Origin: Pseudodesulfovibrio sp.
Lineage (GTDB): Bacteria > Desulfobacterota > Desulfovibrionia > Desulfovibrionales > Desulfovibrionaceae
DNA length: 64,000 nt
Assembly: GCA_016744135.1 (NCBI GenBank)
Contig: JADGEX010000001.1
Coordinates: 1,995,029 to 2,059,028, forward strand
Direction of reading: 5' to 3'
Numbering within the stretch: the stretch's first letter is position 1; each line of letters starts with the position of its first letter. The translations under genes and the position numbers were made by a program. Shown here one piece after another: positions 25,762 through 34,899 of this stretch. The notes beneath the pieces were generated by a model. The model worked only from the letters and a program-made list of their open reading frames with translations. It had not been told where the DNA came from and did not search any database.

Positions 25762-26838
25762 CTAGGGCTTGTACGTTTGTTTGGCCTTCATCAACTTCAA
25801 CTCCTTGTTAGTAAACGGTTCGGAATAAACGCCGAGTTGTACCAGTGGAGGATCTTCAGGAGTGAAAACTACCCATTTGCCATTTTCCTTTTCCAAAAAC
25901 GGCCAATCCAAAAGAGTCGGAGCCAAAGGTACTACGCCCTTCTTAAAAGTAAGCTTGCCATTTTCAAACACCGCAGGAGCATACCGTTTACCTTGAGCCA
26001 AACTCGTCACCGCCTCGGTGCCATGGCATTGCTCGCACTTACGACCTTCGGGCAACACTGAATGGGTAAAATACGGCACATAGGTCACAAACGCATAATT
26101 ATCCGGTCCGACCAAAGTTTGCATTGTGCCGCTAGTGACTTTGCCGTTGTACTTGACCAACAACAGGAAATCCTTGATTTTGGCTGCAAAACTCTCGGAC
26201 TTCTTCCCGGTTTCCTTGAGCACACCAAAATGACAGTTGTAGCACGACATGGAGTTCGACACGTGACATGCAGTGCAATCGAGCTTGGCCTTATGTACCA
26301 TATGAGACTTCGTGTCTGGGATCTCGGGCCCTTCGCTCTCTGTTTTAGCGTGGCAATTGGTACATTTGGTATCCATGGCTCCCGGCGCACGCAAACTTTC
26401 GTAGCAAGTGCCGTCACCGTGTACCTCACGCTGAGAATGACAATCCGCACACTTCATATCTTTCATATGGACACTTTCAACGCCTCGCGCCTTGTCCATG
26501 CCGAACGTCGCTTTTTCCCGAGAATGACATCTCAGGCAGGTGTCAATATTTCGGGCCTGTTCAATGGAGTAGACGTATCCACAATCCGTTTTCTTCAAAT
26601 GGCAATCGTTACAAGAGGACACATGGCAACTCTTACACCCCAAATCTTTGTAAGGGACCCCCGTGACAGCACTGAAACCGTCCTCGGCATCATACCAACG
26701 AGCCATGCCTCGAGTGGTATGATGCAGGCTTGAGGCAAAACACTCTTCTTTGCACTTCGAATCCTCGGCAAAGGGTGTTCCTGTCACCAACGCACAAACC
26801 CCTGCAATCAATAAAAAACAGAACAGCACTGCCCGCAT
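25762..26838 (-). CDS. Octahaem c-type cytochrome, periplasmic
   Basis: The 358-residue protein has a signal peptide (VLFCFLLIAGVCALVTGTPFA) and eight CXXCH haem-binding motifs: CKSCH, CNDCH, CLRCH, CADCH, CTNCH, CTACH, CYNCH and CEQCH. The last third has no haem motif. The spacing does not match the other octahaem gene at 48441, and I do not recognise its subfamily, so no substrate is given. The ATG at 26838 follows AAGGAGGGAG; longer in-frame extensions are unlikely. A sigma-54 promoter lies 118-133 bases upstream and a sigma-54 activator gene is divergent, so induced expression is likely. It is a single gene. Confidence 0.88.
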   Translation of the reverse strand: MRAVLFCFLLIAGVCALVTGTPFAEDSKCKEECFASSLHHTTRGMARWYDAEDGFSAVTGVPYKDLGCKSCHVSSCNDCHLKKTDCGYVYSIEQARNIDTCLRCHSREKATFGMDKARGVESVHMKDMKCADCHSQREVHGDGTCYESLRAPGAMDTKCTNCHAKTESEGPEIPDTKSHMVHKAKLDCTACHVSNSMSCYNCHFGVLKETGKKSESFAAKIKDFLLLVKYNGKVTSGTMQTLVGPDNYAFVTYVPYFTHSVLPEGRKCEQCHGTEAVTSLAQGKRYAPAVFENGKLTFKKGVVPLAPTLLDWPFLEKENGKWVVFTPEDPPLVQLGVYSEPFTNKELKLMKAKQTYKP

Positions 26839-26954
26839 TACTCCCTCCTTGTTCCAGATAGAAAGATTCCATTTCCCAGAGTGCTCCAGCCAAAATGACA
26901 CGGCGTCCCAACTGACTTTTGCACTGCGTATGGCCCATCAGGATACCAAGGAAA

Positions 26955-26970
26955 AGCAACAGTCATGCCA
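26955..26970 (-). promoter_or_regulatory. Sigma-54 promoter of the octahaem cytochrome gene
   Basis: On the minus strand TGGCATGACTGTTGCT (26970-26955) matches the -24/-12 consensus TGGCACG-N4-TTGCW, with GG and GC separated by exactly ten bases. It points at the cytochrome gene, 117 bases downstream, and faces the activator gene at 27108. Confidence 0.8.
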
Positions 26971-27043
26971 TGATGTATTTTTATAACACTCTAATTTTTA
27001 TGACTTTTTGTCGCGATGAGAATACGAAGACCGAACGGATTCA

Positions 27044-27086
27044 TGCAAAATGCACGATGGCAAAGCTCACAACTTGCAATATGCAC
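27044..27086. promoter_or_regulatory. Paired direct repeats, likely activator sites
   Basis: TGCAAAATGCAC (27044-27055) and TGCAATATGCAC (27075-27086) are nearly identical and start 31 bases apart, about three helical turns. They lie 74-131 bases upstream of the sigma-54 promoter, where enhancer-binding proteins bind. Confidence 0.5.
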
Positions 27087-27107
27087 TATTAGCGGATAAT
27101 AACAAAA

Positions 27108-28484
27108 ATGGGAAAAATCTTAACAGAGAGCATTCCTGTGAAAAAAGCATCTCGCAATCGTTTCCATGACACTATTCTCGATTCCATCAACGAGGGGGTC
27201 TTTACCGTGGACCTGGAACGACGAATACTGTCTTTCAACGCTGCAGCCGAACGCATCACCGGCATCTCGCGCCACGAAGCCAAAGGGCGCAAGTGCAGCG
27301 AGATCATCAGGGCAGACCTCTGCAAAAGGTCGTGTGCCATGGAGCAGACGCTGCGTTCGGGCACTCCGGTGGTCAACGCCACCACGCACCTCTCCACGGC
27401 CCGGGGCGAACGCGTGCCAGTTCGCATCGCCACGGCCCTTTTGAAAGACGAGAAGGGAACGGCTATCGGCGGAGTTGAGACCTTTCAGGATCTTTCCCAA
27501 GTGGAACAGCTACGTAAGGAACTCAAGGCCCGATACACGTTCGAAGACATTATCGGACACAGCTCGGCCATGACCAAGATATTTTCCATTCTCCCTTTGG
27601 TATCCGAAAGCGAAAGCACAGTGCTCATCGAAGGAGCCACAGGAACCGGCAAGGAACTTTTCGCCCGCACCATTCACAACATCTCTCCCCGCAGAAACGG
27701 TCGTTTTGTAGCCGTCAATTGCGCGGCTCTGCCAGACACGTTGCTGGAATCCGAACTGTTCGGCTACAAAGCCGGGGCTTTTACCGACGCCAAGCAGGAC
27801 AAGCCGGGCCGGTTCACCCTCGCCGAGGGCGGGACCATCTTTCTGGACGAGATCTGCGACCTCAGCCCGGTGGTCCAAGTCCGGCTGCTGCGGGTCTTGC
27901 AGGAACGATATATCGAACCCTTGGGTGGAGTAGACCCGGTCAAAGTGAATGTACGCATCATTGTAGCCGCCAAGCGGGATCTGACCCAACTGGTTGAGCA
28001 GGGCACATTTCGGGACGATCTGTATTATCGCATTCGAGTGATACACATGGTCTTACCACCTCTTGTGGAACGTCGTGGCGACATCCCCCTTCTGGCCGAC
28101 CACCTAATAAACAAATTCAATCAGTTACAAAACAAAGCGATAACAGGTCTTTCGCAACGCGCAATGACCAGGCTCCTTGAATACAACTATCCGGGAAATG
28201 TACGTGAATTGGAAAATGTCATTGAACAGGCGTTCGTGCTCTGCCGGGGTGAACGCATCAAATACCACCACCTGCCCCGGGAGTTACGCGAAAACGATTC
28301 GCCCCTTTACGGGCACAAACAATCCTGCTCCCTCAAGGAAATGGAACGGGCCCTCATTGGCAAAGCCCTGCAACGTCACAACGGCAACCGCAAGCAAACC
28401 GCCAAAAGACTTGGAATAAACCCCAGTACTCTGTATCGAAAAATGCGCAAGCTCAACATTTCGTTTCCAACTCACGATGTGTAA
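27108..28484 (+). CDS. Sigma-54-dependent transcriptional activator, PAS-AAA+-Fis type
   Basis: The 458-residue protein has an N-terminal PAS-like domain (residues about 18-130, VFTVDLERRILSFNAAAERITG), a sigma-54 AAA+ domain (about 150-380) with Walker A GATGTGKE, Walker B GGTIFLDEI and the sensor Arg fingers, and a C-terminal Fis HTH (NRKQTAKRLGINPSTLYRKM). The sigma-54 contact loop reads GAFTDA, not the usual GAFTGA. The PAS part contains two cysteines (LCKRSCAM) that could carry a cofactor. It is divergent from the octahaem cytochrome and most likely controls it. An alternative GTG start at 27138 has a GAGAG ribosome site. Confidence 0.9.
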   Translation: MGKILTESIPVKKASRNRFHDTILDSINEGVFTVDLERRILSFNAAAERITGISRHEAKGRKCSEIIRADLCKRSCAMEQTLRSGTPVVNATTHLSTARGERVPVRIATALLKDEKGTAIGGVETFQDLSQVEQLRKELKARYTFEDIIGHSSAMTKIFSILPLVSESESTVLIEGATGTGKELFARTIHNISPRRNGRFVAVNCAALPDTLLESELFGYKAGAFTDAKQDKPGRFTLAEGGTIFLDEICDLSPVVQVRLLRVLQERYIEPLGGVDPVKVNVRIIVAAKRDLTQLVEQGTFRDDLYYRIRVIHMVLPPLVERRGDIPLLADHLINKFNQLQNKAITGLSQRAMTRLLEYNYPGNVRELENVIEQAFVLCRGERIKYHHLPRELRENDSPLYGHKQSCSLKEMERALIGKALQRHNGNRKQTAKRLGINPSTLYRKMRKLNISFPTHDV

Positions 28485-28517
28485 AGAAATACCAGACTCT
28501 CCTAAACAGGAGTTCCT

Positions 28518-28997
28518 ATGAAGAACGTATACAGCTTTAAATCCAAAGCCCTTCTCATAAGTCTTGTCGCTCTTCATATATTCGCCGGATTCTTGGCAGG
28601 TTCCTTTTTCCCGCCCGGTCCTTGGGTTGAACAACTTTCCAAGCCTTCTTTTTACCCCCCTCCTTTGGCTTTCCCTGTTGTCTGGTCGCTTCTCTATGCT
28701 CTTATGGGGGGCTCTGTTTGGCTTCTCTTGCACTCTGACAAGCAGGGCAAAGGAAAAGCCCTCTTATTATATACGTCCCAACTGGCAGTAAATTTACTCT
28801 TCACACCATTGATGTTCGGTCTGCGCAATGTGTTTTTGGGCTTTTTGGATGTCCTGATTCTATTACCATTATTGGTTGTAACGATTGTTGTGTTATACAA
28901 GTTCTCTCCAAGGGCTTCATTGCTCCAGATTCCATATCTCCTCTGGGTCGGTTTTGCTCTGATCCTCTCTTTCTCTCTATGGAGATTGAATTCGTAA
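28518..28997 (+). CDS. TspO/MBR family membrane protein
   Basis: The 159-residue protein has five hydrophobic segments and the family's aromatic pattern: GSFFPPGPWVEQLSKPSFYPP, then FPVVWSLLYALMG and a later RNVFLGFLDVLILL. TspO binds porphyrins and cholesterol-like ligands in the outer or inner membrane. It follows the activator gene by 33 bases, after a clear ribosome site (AGGAG), and overlaps the next frame only in the longer reading. Role here is not evident. Confidence 0.9.
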   Translation: MKNVYSFKSKALLISLVALHIFAGFLAGSFFPPGPWVEQLSKPSFYPPPLAFPVVWSLLYALMGGSVWLLLHSDKQGKGKALLLYTSQLAVNLLFTPLMFGLRNVFLGFLDVLILLPLLVVTIVVLYKFSPRASLLQIPYLLWVGFALILSFSLWRLNS

Positions 28998-29020
28998 AAG
29001 CGCTAATGCCGGAGGGCATC

Positions 29021-29992
29021 ATGAAAAAACAGGAAAACCAAACAAACGGTAAAATAAAATTGGGAATTGCCAAATGTCTGCTTGGACATAAGGTGCGATA
29101 CGATGGTTCTCAAAAACTTGACCGCTTCCTGCGAGACACCCTCGGAGGATACGTTGAATGGGTGCCTGTTTGCCCTGAAGTCGAAACCGGCATGCCTGTT
29201 CCGCGGGAAGCCGTCAGGCTGGTTGGAGACGTTGATGCTCCGAGACTGGTTGGACGCAAGACCGGAGAGGATTGGACCGACCGTATGCAAAAATGGGGAA
29301 GCAAACGGTTGAAGCAACTCGAAGAGCAAAACATCTGTGGCTATGTCTTCAAATATGGCTCCCCTTCCAGCGGAATGACTCGTGTGAAGGTATATGCAGA
29401 TAATGGAATGCCCCGGCTTGAAGGAAACGGAATGTGGGCGCGCATGGTCATGGATCGCTTCCCTCAATTGCCATTCGAGGATGATGGACGACTCCATGAT
29501 CCAAGATTAAGGGAAAACTTTATATCGAGGATATTCACGCTCAAACGATGGCGGGAAACAATGGCCACCGGCCACACGCCCGGAAAACTGGTCGAATTCC
29601 ATACAAGACACAAGATGCTGATCATGTCGCACAACGAAGTGATATACCGCGCTATGGGGAAACTGGTCGCTCAAGCCGGAACCGACAAAACCGATGTTCT
29701 TTTCTCGCAATATTTCGAGATGCTTTTCAAGGCCCTTTCCTACAAACATACAGTGAAAAAAAATGTCAATGTCCTGACCCATGCCGTCGGTTTTTTCAAA
29801 AAGGATCTTACATCCTCCGAGAAAGTCGAGCTACTTGAACTCATTGATCAATATCAGAAAGGACTTGTCCCACTTATCGTTCCCATGACCATGATCAATC
29901 ACTATGTCCGAAAATATGGAAAAGAATATTTGGAAAAACAGTATTACCTGCATCCATATCCGGCAGAACTCATGTTGAGGAATCATGTCTGA
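29021..29992 (+). CDS. DUF523 and DUF1722 (YbgA-like) two-domain protein
   Basis: The 323-residue protein has an N-terminal DUF523 domain (LGIAKCLLGHKVRYDGS, then PVCPEVETGMPVPREAVRL) and a C-terminal DUF1722/YbgA domain (about residues 185-310, LVEFHTRHKMLIMSHN). The same pairing occurs in other bacteria, sometimes near photolyase genes; its function is not firmly known. The start at 29021 follows GGAGGGC. It comes directly after tspO and is probably co-transcribed. Confidence 0.85.
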   Translation: MKKQENQTNGKIKLGIAKCLLGHKVRYDGSQKLDRFLRDTLGGYVEWVPVCPEVETGMPVPREAVRLVGDVDAPRLVGRKTGEDWTDRMQKWGSKRLKQLEEQNICGYVFKYGSPSSGMTRVKVYADNGMPRLEGNGMWARMVMDRFPQLPFEDDGRLHDPRLRENFISRIFTLKRWRETMATGHTPGKLVEFHTRHKMLIMSHNEVIYRAMGKLVAQAGTDKTDVLFSQYFEMLFKALSYKHTVKKNVNVLTHAVGFFKKDLTSSEKVELLELIDQYQKGLVPLIVPMTMINHYVRKYGKEYLEKQYYLHPYPAELMLRNHV

Positions 29993-30305
29993 TAAGCAAC
30001 AAAAATGTATTGGCACTCTTGTTGTCTCAGGGGGCTGTTAGCGGAGAACCTTTCTCGATGTTTTTTTCCAGTAATGATCTAAATACTAACAAGGGGTTAC
30101 AGCATATCACTGTAACTCCTTGTTCGCTTTTACAACTCTTCACAGTCCACCTCAATCCTTCTCCGCAAGCCAACTCTTTGAAAAATACATCGGGTTTCCT
30201 TTTTTTTTATTCATGCTAAGTCTTTTCAATTGTCGTTCTTTTTGTAAACATCCTTTCTTTCCGACGGGTACAGGCTCGCCATACTATATATTCAGGAGAC
30301 TATTG
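29993..30305. other. Intergenic stretch between the DUF523 gene and map
   Basis: No gene was found apart from the terminator at 30088-30130. The rest is AT-rich and probably holds the map promoter, but no clear -35/-10 pair stands out. Confidence 0.5.
30088..30130 (+). terminator. Terminator after the DUF523/DUF1722 gene
   Basis: AACAAGGGGTTACAG (30088-30102) pairs with CTGTAACTCCTTGTT (30110-30124) with one G-T pair. Confidence 0.8.
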
Positions 30306-31184
30306 ATGAACGCCAAAATCGGACGTAATGATCCCTGCCCCTGCGGTAGTGGTAAAAAATACAAGAAATGCTGCATGAATACGACAAATGCTGAAGATCT
30401 GAATCTGTCAGAAACCTACTTCAAACGCTATAAGGTCCGCCTGAAAACACCGGAACAAATCGAAGGAATACGTCGCTCCGGTAAACTGGTCATGAAAACG
30501 TTCGATGCCATCAAAGACATGATCAAGCCCGGCGTGCAGACCGAAGAAATCAACAAGGTCGTCCACGAATTCACCATCAAGAACAATGCGCGTCCCGCGC
30601 CGCTGAATTATCATGGATTCCCCAAAAGCGTCTGTATCTCGCCCAACGAGGTCATCTGTCATGGAATTCCCGGTGAATACACACTCAAAGACGGCGACAT
30701 CGTCAACGTAGACATCACCTCCATTCTCGACGGCTACTATGCGGACTGTAACCAAACATTCTTCGTAGGGACGCCCTCCCCGGATGCCCGCAAAATCGTT
30801 GATGTGGCCCGTGAATGTCTGCGCCTTGGCCTTGAGCAGGCCAAGCCCGGCAACATCATCAATGATATATCCACTGCTATTCAAGTGTATGCCGAAAAAC
30901 AGGGATGCTCGGTGGTACGCGAATACATGGGCCACGGTGTCGGCATCGAATTCCACGAAGCTCCCAACGTTCCCCACTTCCGTTCTCAATGGGGCAACGT
31001 TCCCCTCACACCGGGTATGACGTTCACCATCGAACCGATGATAAACCTCGGTAACAAGGAAGTTCGTGTACTCGATGACGACTGGACAGCCGTGACCAAA
31101 GACGGCTCCCTTTCCGCCCAGTTTGAACAGACCATCGTCATCACCGAAGACGGTTTCGAAAGCCTGACACCGTTCGACTTATAA
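30306..31184 (+). CDS. map: Type I methionine aminopeptidase with N-terminal SEC-C motif
   Basis: The 292-residue protein begins with a SEC-C zinc motif ([16 protein letters not shown]) and continues with a full methionine aminopeptidase: [66 protein letters not shown] and FEQTIVIT carry the metal ligands Asp, Asp, His, Glu and Glu. It removes the initiator Met from new proteins. SEC-C extensions are known for a subset of these enzymes and may tie them to the ribosome. The start at 30306 follows CAGGAGA; the frame is open for 62 codons upstream but that part is not coding. Confidence 0.94.
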   Translation: MNAKIGRNDPCPCGSGKKYKKCCMNTTNAEDLNLSETYFKRYKVRLKTPEQIEGIRRSGKLVMKTFDAIKDMIKPGVQTEEINKVVHEFTIKNNARPAPLNYHGFPKSVCISPNEVICHGIPGEYTLKDGDIVNVDITSILDGYYADCNQTFFVGTPSPDARKIVDVARECLRLGLEQAKPGNIINDISTAIQVYAEKQGCSVVREYMGHGVGIEFHEAPNVPHFRSQWGNVPLTPGMTFTIEPMINLGNKEVRVLDDDWTAVTKDGSLSAQFEQTIVITEDGFESLTPFDL

Positions 31185-31206
31185 AACTGTATTCAAAAAA
31201 ATCATG

Positions 31207-31241
31207 CCATCCTTGATGTACACATCAGGGATGGTTTTTTT
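31207..31241 (+). terminator. Terminator after map
   Basis: CCATCCTTGATG (31207-31218) pairs with CATCAGGGATGG (31223-31234) with one G-T pair, followed by seven T. Confidence 0.9.
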
Positions 31242-31426
31242 ATTTTTCATCCATAAATTCAGCTCAGAAGCCTCAAATCATCCGCCCCGTATACCATCTC
31301 ACCTCTCGCGCAATTCCTTGTCTTCAGATTCTCCTGTGGACTTTTCCTTTCAAACGCCTGTATGGTTTTTTCCAATATTAATTGGCTTGTCTGGCATTTG
31401 TTCTGTTTGAAAACCATGGGGGTGTG

Positions 31427-33112
31427 ATGGAGTTGTTACGAGCGAATCCGTTCATGGCACTGTTCCTTTCTCTGGCCTTTGGCTATCTGCTGGGGAAAAT
31501 CAAATTCGGCAAATTCCAACTCGGGGGCATTGCCGGAACGCTGATAGCCGCCGTCATCATCGGGCAGATTGGCCTGAAAGTTGATGAGGGCGTCAAAAGC
31601 ATCTTCTTCGCCCTGTTCATCTATGCCGTTGGATACAGCGGCGGCCCACAATTCTTCAGTTCCATCAATCGTTCCACCATAAAATTTGTTTTTGCCGCCA
31701 TAATGATGACCGTGACCGGTCTGCTGACGGTTCTTCTTTTCGCCCAACAATTCGATCTGGGAGTCGGACTGGCCGCAGGGCTGGCCGCTGGTGGCCTGAC
31801 CCAATCCGCAATCATCGGCACTGCAGGAAGTGCAATAGACCTGCTAGGGTTAAGCCAAAATGCAATAAACAGCCTGAAGGTCGACATCGCGGTGGGCTAC
31901 TCCGTGACATATATTTTCGGGTCACTCGGACCAATTCTCTTTGTGACAGCCATTCTGCCGATGCTCTACAAGTGGGACATCCGCAAGGAGGCCAAGGCCC
32001 TTGCACACAAACTCGGCGGTGGCGGTCTCGAACTAAATGAAGGCGAATACCTTCCTTTGTCCCGCATCGTTTCCCGCGTCTATCGTGTTGCCGAAGACGC
32101 ACCGGTTGTCGGACACAATCGCAATTTTCTTGAAGACCTGCACGACGACATGATTCGTGCTGAATCCGTCATGCGCAACGGGACAGCCGTCGAGCTTGAT
32201 GACACCTTCAGCTTCCAGCCAAACGATCTGGTCATGGTAACCGGCCTGCGCACGACATTACAAAAATGCTCGCCATCCATAGGCCCGGAATACGAAGACG
32301 AAGATGATCTCTTCACGCTGGTCGAAGAATCCCGCAAGATTTTCGTCACCAACAAGGCCTTTCATGGGCGCACTCTTGAAGAAGTCCATCACCGCGGCGA
32401 AGGGGAACACTACGGAATCTATTACACAGCACTCACCCGTATGGGGCACGCCATGCCCTTGCTGCCCAAAACCGAGGTGCATGTCGGTGACGAAATAACA
32501 CTCAATGGTTCCAAAAAGGACCTCGACAAGGTGGAAAAGGCCATCGGCTACAAATCTCCTTCCGTCCACGCCACAGAATTCATGACCTTTGGCCTCGGTA
32601 TGGTTGTCGGTTACCTGATTGGTCTCATCTCATTTCATGTCGGCTCTGCGGAAGTCACGCTCGGCAGTGGCCTTGGTTGCCTCATCGCTGGTCTCGGCTT
32701 CGGCTTCCTGCGGATGAAACACCCCCATTTCGGCGGCGTTGATACCGGAGCCGTCAGCTTCCTGCAAAGCTTCGGCCTGGCTGTGTTCGTCGGTGTTGTC
32801 GGACTCAATGCAGGAGCCGAAGCCCTGACAACCATCCAGAAGCATGGCGTCACCCTCCTTTTACTGGGCGTGGGGGTCACCATGATCCCACAGTTCGTGA
32901 CATTCCTGTTCAACTACTATGTATTGAAGATCAAGAATCCGATTATAGCCCTTGGAGTGGTCACCGGTAGTCGAAGCGCAAACCCAGCTTTTTCTGCACT
33001 GCTCGACAAGACGCAAAACGCCACACCCGTGGCTGCATTCACCGTGACTTACGCCATTGCCAACATCATGTTGACGCTCTGGGGGCCGGTCATCGTCACG
33101 ATCCTCCACTAA
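31427..33112 (+). CDS. aspT: Aspartate:alanine exchanger AspT family transporter
   Basis: The 561-residue protein has two bundles of hydrophobic segments (about residues 10-190 and 385-560) with two TrkA-C/RCK-like domains between them (about 205-300 and 305-380), which is the AspT/AAEx layout. In lactobacilli AspT imports aspartate and exports alanine, adding to the proton-motive force when aspartate is decarboxylated inside. The following aspD gene (55 bases downstream) supports that assignment. The start at 31427 was chosen for GGGGGTG upstream; the frame extends further without good sense. Substrate is inferred from the partner. Confidence 0.88.
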   Translation: MELLRANPFMALFLSLAFGYLLGKIKFGKFQLGGIAGTLIAAVIIGQIGLKVDEGVKSIFFALFIYAVGYSGGPQFFSSINRSTIKFVFAAIMMTVTGLLTVLLFAQQFDLGVGLAAGLAAGGLTQSAIIGTAGSAIDLLGLSQNAINSLKVDIAVGYSVTYIFGSLGPILFVTAILPMLYKWDIRKEAKALAHKLGGGGLELNEGEYLPLSRIVSRVYRVAEDAPVVGHNRNFLEDLHDDMIRAESVMRNGTAVELDDTFSFQPNDLVMVTGLRTTLQKCSPSIGPEYEDEDDLFTLVEESRKIFVTNKAFHGRTLEEVHHRGEGEHYGIYYTALTRMGHAMPLLPKTEVHVGDEITLNGSKKDLDKVEKAIGYKSPSVHATEFMTFGLGMVVGYLIGLISFHVGSAEVTLGSGLGCLIAGLGFGFLRMKHPHFGGVDTGAVSFLQSFGLAVFVGVVGLNAGAEALTTIQKHGVTLLLLGVGVTMIPQFVTFLFNYYVLKIKNPIIALGVVTGSRSANPAFSALLDKTQNATPVAAFTVTYAIANIMLTLWGPVIVTILH

Positions 33113-33167
33113 TAACAGACCATAATCACAATAAAGCTACTTACAAACTCGCAGGAAGGAGAAAACC

Positions 33168-34739
33168 ATGAGTCCCAAACTGAGTCCTTTTGAACTCAAA
33201 GACACATTGATCGAACTCGCAGGAAAGGCCAAAAACCACGTCATGCTCAACGCTGGACGCGGCAACCCCAACTTCCTCGCTATCCAGCCACGCCACGCCT
33301 TCATTCGCATGGGCGAATTCGCCCTAGAAGAATCCAGCCGCTCCTATGCATATCTTTATGGCGGATTCGGCGGCGCGAGCGACAAAAAACACATCGGTGC
33401 ACGGTTCAGCGAATTTCTCATTCGCAATGAAGACAAAAAAGGCACCCATCTTCTGCGGGCCGCTTTCTCATACATGAGGGATCAACTCGGTCTTGATTAC
33501 GACGACGTGGTCTTCGAATTCTGCGAAGCCTATCTCGGCTGCAATTATCCTGTCCCGCCACGGATGCTCACCTCTATGGAAAAAGTCGTGCGCGAATATC
33601 TAGTCAAGGAAATGTACGGCGGCAAATCTGCCTTAAATGATTTCGACATCTTTGCCACCGAAGGTGGCACTGCGGCCATGACGTATATTTTCCAATCCCT
33701 GAAGCGCAATCGCCTCCTTGCTGCCAAGGACAAAGTCGCCATTGTCACGCCGATCTTCACACCATATTTGGAAATCCCGGTCCTGCCCGAATACGGACTG
33801 GAAGTCCTGACCCTTGAGGTTGAAGAAGAACTGGGATGGCAGTTGAGCGAAAAAGCAATCAAGCAATTGGAAGATCCGGCCATCAAGGTTTTGTACGTGG
33901 TCAATCCGTCCAATCCTCCGTCCGTGAAAATGAGTTCCAGCGTCCTTGAATCCGTCGCCAAATTAATCAAGGAAAAGCGTCAGGACCTCATGGTCATCAC
34001 CGATGACGTATACGGCACCTTTGCCGACGACTTCCTGTCCCTGGCCGCCATGGTCCCGGAAAACACGTTGCTCGTGTATTCCTTCTCCAAATACTTCGGT
34101 GCAACCGGCTGGCGGCTCGGAGCCATCGCCCTTGCGGAAAACAATATCTTCGACAAAAAGCTCGCAGCTCTCGGCAATGCAAACAAGGCAGTGCTGGCCG
34201 AACGGTATAGTTCACTCACGGACGATGTCCCCGGCCTGAAATTCATCGACCGCATGGTGGCTGATTCCCGCGCCGTGGCTTTGAACCACACGTCTGGCAT
34301 CTCCCTGCCCCAACAATTGCAGATGGCTTTCTTCGCCTTGTTCGCATTGGTGGACGGCCACGACGAGTACAAACAGGCCACCAAGAACCTCATTCGCCGT
34401 CGTTACGACCGCTTGATGGGCAGCATCGGTGTTGAGACTGAAAAAGACGAAAACAGCGTTGAATACTACACCCTGCTGGATTTGCAGGTACTCGGTGAAT
34501 ACTTCTATTCCAAGGAGTTCGGCCAGTGGGTCGTGGACAACAATCAGGACATGGAATTCCTGTTCACCATCGCCAGAGAATGCGGCATTGTCATGCTACC
34601 CGGTAATGGATTCGATGACTCCCACCCCTCGGCCCGAGTCTCTCTGGCTAACCTCACGGAATGGGAATACGAAACCATCGGCAAAATGACACGTCAGGTA
34701 CTTGATGAAATGTATCAGACGTACAGTTCCAAAAAATAA
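33168..34739 (+). CDS. aspD: Aspartate 4-decarboxylase (PLP-dependent, AspD)
   Basis: The 523-residue protein is an aminotransferase-fold enzyme: YAYLYGGFGG, ATEGGTAAMTYIFQS, VVNPSNPPSVKMS, ITDDVYGTF, and the PLP lysine in YSFSKYFGATGWRLG. Length (about 530) and the order of motifs fit bifunctional aspartate aminotransferase/aspartate 4-decarboxylase, which makes alanine and CO2 from aspartate. It follows aspT and shares its direction; together they form a decarboxylation cycle that consumes a proton in the cell. The ribosome site is GGAAGGAG. A clear terminator follows. Confidence 0.92.
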   Translation: MSPKLSPFELKDTLIELAGKAKNHVMLNAGRGNPNFLAIQPRHAFIRMGEFALEESSRSYAYLYGGFGGASDKKHIGARFSEFLIRNEDKKGTHLLRAAFSYMRDQLGLDYDDVVFEFCEAYLGCNYPVPPRMLTSMEKVVREYLVKEMYGGKSALNDFDIFATEGGTAAMTYIFQSLKRNRLLAAKDKVAIVTPIFTPYLEIPVLPEYGLEVLTLEVEEELGWQLSEKAIKQLEDPAIKVLYVVNPSNPPSVKMSSSVLESVAKLIKEKRQDLMVITDDVYGTFADDFLSLAAMVPENTLLVYSFSKYFGATGWRLGAIALAENNIFDKKLAALGNANKAVLAERYSSLTDDVPGLKFIDRMVADSRAVALNHTSGISLPQQLQMAFFALFALVDGHDEYKQATKNLIRRRYDRLMGSIGVETEKDENSVEYYTLLDLQVLGEYFYSKEFGQWVVDNNQDMEFLFTIARECGIVMLPGNGFDDSHPSARVSLANLTEWEYETIGKMTRQVLDEMYQTYSSKK

Positions 34740-34758
34740 TTTATTCCGCCAAAAGATC

Positions 34759-34794
34759 AACGGGCTACAGTGACAGCTGTAGTCCGTTTTTTTT
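34759..34794 (+). terminator. Terminator of aspT-aspD
   Basis: AACGGGCTACAG (34759-34770) pairs with CTGTAGTCCGTT (34777-34788) with one G-T pair, followed by eight T. Confidence 0.92.
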
Positions 34795-34899
34795 GAGGGA
34801 TATTTCGGTCTCCAACAGCACTTAATTCAACGCCGTCTGTTTACAGAAGATTCTCCGTATTGTATCTCGGCTAGAACTCGTACCGAGGAGCAAGACAGA

